Assembly: GCA_050742255.1 (NCBI GenBank)
Contig: JBOGHU010000065.1
Span: 1-8,689 of the forward strand
Source of the DNA: JBOGHU01 sp050742255
Lineage (GTDB): Bacteria > Actinomycetota > Acidimicrobiia > Acidimicrobiales > CADCSY01
Reading direction: 5' to 3'
DNA length: 8,689 nt
A program made the position numbers and the translations under genes. Each line of letters begins with the position of its first letter. Positions within the stretch are counted from its first letter, which is position 1. The notes beneath the pieces are model-generated. The model worked only from the letters and a program-made list of their open reading frames with translations. It had not been told where the DNA came from and made no database searches. Below, piece by piece: positions 6,925 to 8,689 of the stretch.

Positions 6925-7059
6925 ATGACCCCGACCACCCCGACCGTAGTGCGGGACGGTCGTGGGCCTACGCAGGAGTCGGTGGCGGTGATCCGCCGCG
7001 CCCTCGACCTGGGTGGTCGTTGACGACGCGGGCCAGCCACGCCATGCACCTGACGGGCG

Positions 7060-7077
7060 GCCCGGCAAGGGCCGGGC
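7060..7077. repeat. GC hairpin inside the aldo/keto reductase remnant
   Basis: GCCCGGC and GCCGGGC form a perfect 7-bp stem around an AAGG tetraloop, just downstream of the first fragment's stop and at the junction where about 110 codons have been lost. There is no T-tract after it, so an intrinsic terminator is unlikely. Such a hairpin could have promoted the deletion. Confidence 0.4.
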
Positions 7078-7267
7078 TCTCGGGCCCTCTGAGTGGCCGT
7101 GGAGGAGCTGGACCGGGCCCACGCCCCCCACCAGGAGGCGACCGTGAAGTCCGAGCTGTCGCTGTGGACCCGGGGACCGCTGGCCGAGGTGGTCCCGTGG
7201 TGCGCAGCCCACGGCGCCTCCTTCCTGGCCTTCAGCCCCCTCGGCCGGGGGTACCTCACCGTCGCCG

Positions 7268-7303
7268 GCTTCGGGACCGGCGCCGGCTTCGGGACCGGCG
7301 ACT
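7268..7303 (+). repeat. 18-bp tandem duplication
   Basis: GGCTTCGGGACCGGCG is repeated at 18-bp spacing, encoding GFGTGA then GFGTGD within the aldo/keto reductase remnant. The normal protein has one loop here between GRGxLT and DFRSxNP, so a slippage duplication is likely. Confidence 0.6.
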
Positions 7304-7450
7304 TCCGGTCCGGCAACCCCGCTCCCGCCCCGAGGCCATGGCGGCCGACCAGGTGATGGTGGGCCGGGTGCGGGCGGGTCGCCGACGGGCACGGCGGCAC
7401 CGAGGACCCGTGGGCCGTGGAGTGGGTCCCGGCCGCGGGCGCCCGCTGCT

Positions 7451-7459
7451 GAGGAGGGG
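7451..7459 (+). promoter_or_regulatory. Ribosome binding site of the redoxin-like gene
   Basis: GAGGAGGGG lies 9 nt before GTG 7469 and overlaps the TGA that ends the aldo/keto reductase remnant. It fixes the start of the next gene and shows that this gene once followed the reductase in one transcript. Confidence 0.6.
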
Positions 7460-7468
7460 CTCCACACC

Positions 7469-8012
7469 GTGACCCACCCGCCCCCGGTGCCGGCCCGCCG
7501 GGCCCTGGTGGCGGTGTGGGTGGCCGCCGCCGTCGGTTTCGGGATCCTGCTGGCGGCGGCCCGGGCGGCGGAGGGCCCCCTCGACGACCCCGACCCCCGC
7601 CCTCCAGCGCCCCGGCCTCCTCGACGTGGGGCACCTGCCCGAGCCGGCGCCGGAGGTGGCCGCCGGGGTGCCCGCCCCGGGCCGGCTGGCGGTGGTGCTC
7701 TTCCTGCGGGGGGGACGGGTGGGCGAGCTGTGCCACGCCCTGGCCGGCACCGACCTGGCCCAGCGGGCCGACCTGGCCGTGGTGGTGGCGGCCCCGGCTT
7801 CCGACGCCCCCTGCCCCACCGCGGCGGCGGTGGTGGAGGACCCGACCGCTGAGCTGGCCCGGCGGTACGGGGTTCGCACCCCCAGGGGCGGCGGACCGCC
7901 GGTCGGCTACGCCGTGGTCGACTGGTCGGGCGACACCCGCTACCGCACCCTCGACCCCACCGTCGCCCAGCAGCTGGACGAGGTGGCGACCATCCTCGGG
8001 GCCGCGCCGTGA
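7469..8012 (+). CDS. Membrane-anchored redoxin-like protein, single-base frameshift
   Basis: About 180 residues after one correction. A single N-terminal membrane helix (about 12-34, LVAVWVAAAVGFGILLAAA) precedes an extracytoplasmic domain. The frame breaks in the C5 run at 7594-7598: one C too many. Removing it joins GPLDDPDP to ALQRPGLLDVGHLPEP. The domain has a thioredoxin-fold look: LAVVLFLRGGRVGELC (about 73-88), the beta strand LAVVVAAPASDAPC, then AELARRYGV and GYAVVDWSGDTRYRTLDP, as in AhpC/TlpA-type proteins. However, the CxxC active site is absent; only Cys88 and Cys115 remain, so it may use one cysteine or be non-catalytic. It has a good ribosome site and a GTG start, and its stop overlaps the next start (GTGA). 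The fold call is inference. A separate gene starting at GTG 7626 is less likely, as no ribosome site precedes it. Confidence 0.6.
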
Positions 8013-8445
8013 CCGCCGGCACCGCCACCGGCACGGCCCGCCGCCTGCGCCTGCGCCTGTGCCTTTGGTGCCTGCCGCCCCTGGCGGTCGAGGTGGGCCT
8101 GTTCCTCTCCTACCGGGGCCACGACGCCCGCTTCCACTGGTTCACCCACCTCTTCGTGGGTGCTGCGGTCGCCCTCGTTGCCATGCGGCGGTGACCCTGC
8201 GCACCCGCCGGCCCGTGCCCCTGCCGCTGCTGTGGCCGGTGCTGGGGCACCTGGTGGCCATGTTCCCCGACCTCGAGTTCGTGGCCGGCGTGGCGCACCA
8301 GCGGTGGATGGACGTGTTCCTCGGCCACATCGCCACCCACTTCGTGCCCGGCCGCAACCTCATCTGGTACGCCGTCTTCCTGGCCAGCCTGGGCCTGTAC
8401 CTGGCCGCCGTGGACCGGTGCCGTCGCCGCCGGCCCGGCCCCTGA
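8009..8445 (+). CDS. Small multi-pass membrane protein with His/Asp motifs, single-base frameshift
   Basis: About 145 residues after one correction. GTG 8009 overlaps the preceding stop (GTGA), so translation is coupled to the redoxin-like gene. The first frame ends at TGA 8192. Adding one C to CC near 8185-8186 joins GAAVALVAM to AVTLRTRRPVPLPLLWPVLGH, and the frame then runs to 8445. Helices lie near 14-33, 39-55, 66-82 and 115-135. Conserved-looking polar residues cluster at HWFTH, LGHLVAMFPDLEF and HQRWMDVFLGHIATH. This His/Asp pattern in a small membrane protein recalls the YdjM/DUF457 membrane-hydrolase-like family, but I cannot confirm membership. Role unknown; the coupling suggests it works with the redoxin-like protein. 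Confidence 0.6.
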
Positions 8446-8470
8446 CGCGCTCCGCACTAGCCTGACGGCG

Positions 8471-8689
8471 ATGGCCGTGCCAGTGCCCCGTGACCGCTGT
8501 CGTCTCCGTCGGGCAGGGTGGGTGGTGGTGGTAGCGGTGGTGGCGGGAGCGTCGGCCGTGGCCATCGTGGAGGCCCGGGACGGCGGTGGGAGGCGGGCCC
8601 CGACCGCCGCCGCCTCGCCCCACCTGGCGGCGCGCCAGGACCTGTGCACGGCCCGGGACCGTGCCCGGACCGGCGACCGGGACGGCGCC
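8471..8689 (+). CDS. Membrane-anchored or secreted protein of unknown function, N-terminal part
   Basis: 73 codons are open from ATG 8471 to the window end without a stop, so the gene continues beyond it. A basic start (PRDRCRLRRAG) is followed by one hydrophobic segment at about 17-33 rich in Val and Ala (WVVVVAVVAGASAVAIV), typical of a signal anchor. A Gly/Arg/Ala/Pro-rich linker comes next, then ASPHLAARQDLCTARDRARTGDRDGA, which looks like the start of a helical domain. It lies 25 bp after the small membrane protein on the same strand and may share its transcript. No clear ribosome site precedes the ATG, and no family is recognised. Confidence 0.55.
   Translation, partial: MAVPVPRDRCRLRRAGWVVVVAVVAGASAVAIVEARDGGGRRAPTAAASPHLAARQDLCTARDRARTGDRDGA

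Larger units (their letters stand above)
6925..7452 (+). pseudogene. Aldo/keto reductase, degenerate
   Basis: Fragments of one NADPH-dependent aldo/keto reductase lie in order but in different frames. From ATG 6925: QESVAVIRRALDLG (the region before the usual catalytic Asp/Tyr segment), ended by TGA at 7021. Near 7071-7090: RAGLS, resembling the (K)VRxxGLSE segment. From about 7093: VEELDRAHAPH, SELSLWTRGPLAEVVPWC and FSPLGRGYLT, then DFRSGNP. A frame change near 7323 gives PEAMAADQVMVGRV, and another near 7375 returns to VADGHGG. The end is WVPAAGARC with TGA at 7450, like the family's usual C-terminus. About 110 residues are missing after ALDLG, including the catalytic Tyr and Lys regions, and some 50 near the end. 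A complete enzyme is about 320-330 residues. Several large lesions make this a real pseudogene, not a sequencing artefact. Confidence 0.8.

Noticed and set aside
4825..7023. A 732-codon open frame on the plus strand
   Set aside because: It lies antisense to the metallophosphoesterase, whose motifs are clear. Its product is Pro/Gly/Val/His-rich low complexity without a family, typical of antisense frames in GC-rich genes.
7060..7077. Intrinsic terminator
   Set aside because: The stem is good but no T-run follows on either strand, and it lies inside a remnant gene.
6901..8034. Long minus-strand frames across the plus-strand genes
   Set aside because: Pro/Arg/Gly-rich products without motifs, opposite the reductase remnant and the redoxin-like gene.

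Overview
The window is very GC-rich, codes heavily with G or C at third positions, uses many GTG starts, and carries gene types common in Actinomycetota. The biotin genes and the CPA2 antiporter with its RCK_C subunit look like those of Acidimicrobiia-type actinobacteria. That placement is an impression from protein style, not a measurement. I see no tRNA, rRNA, CRISPR array, insertion sequence or phage gene.

Minus strand, read right to left from about 6885 to 1: an interrupted membrane metallophosphoesterase (5158-6885), the 3' remnant of an alpha/beta hydrolase (4698-4889), a KhtT/KhtU-type cation/proton antiporter pair (4148-4630 and 2872-4053), a secreted subtilisin-like S8 protease (1699-2814), then biotin synthase bioB (583-1544) and the start of bioA (1-586), overlapping by ATGA. 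Plus strand, from 6925 rightward: a decayed aldo/keto reductase (6925-7452), a membrane-anchored redoxin-like protein (7469-8012), a translationally coupled small membrane protein (8009-8445), and the start of another membrane-anchored protein (8471 to the end). The two strands diverge from a 39-bp spacer at 6886-6924.

The main theme is broken frames. Four genes (bioA, bioB, the redoxin-like gene and the small membrane protein) each carry one single-base indel in a short homopolymer and otherwise look healthy. This suggests consensus error in the assembly more than real gene loss. Three others look truly degenerate: the metallophosphoesterase (in-frame TGA plus altered motif residues), the aldo/keto reductase (large internal deletions and frame switches) and the hydrolase (only its C-terminus remains). 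The protease and the antiporter pair are intact.

Working units: bioB and bioA make the last and an earlier step of biotin synthesis. KhtT probably gates KhtU to control K+ or other cation efflux against H+. The redoxin-like protein and the small membrane protein form a coupled pair of unknown role. I did not find a convincing new system. The least explained items are that coupled pair, the nested inverted repeats between khtT and khtU, and the palindrome-bearing divergent spacer.
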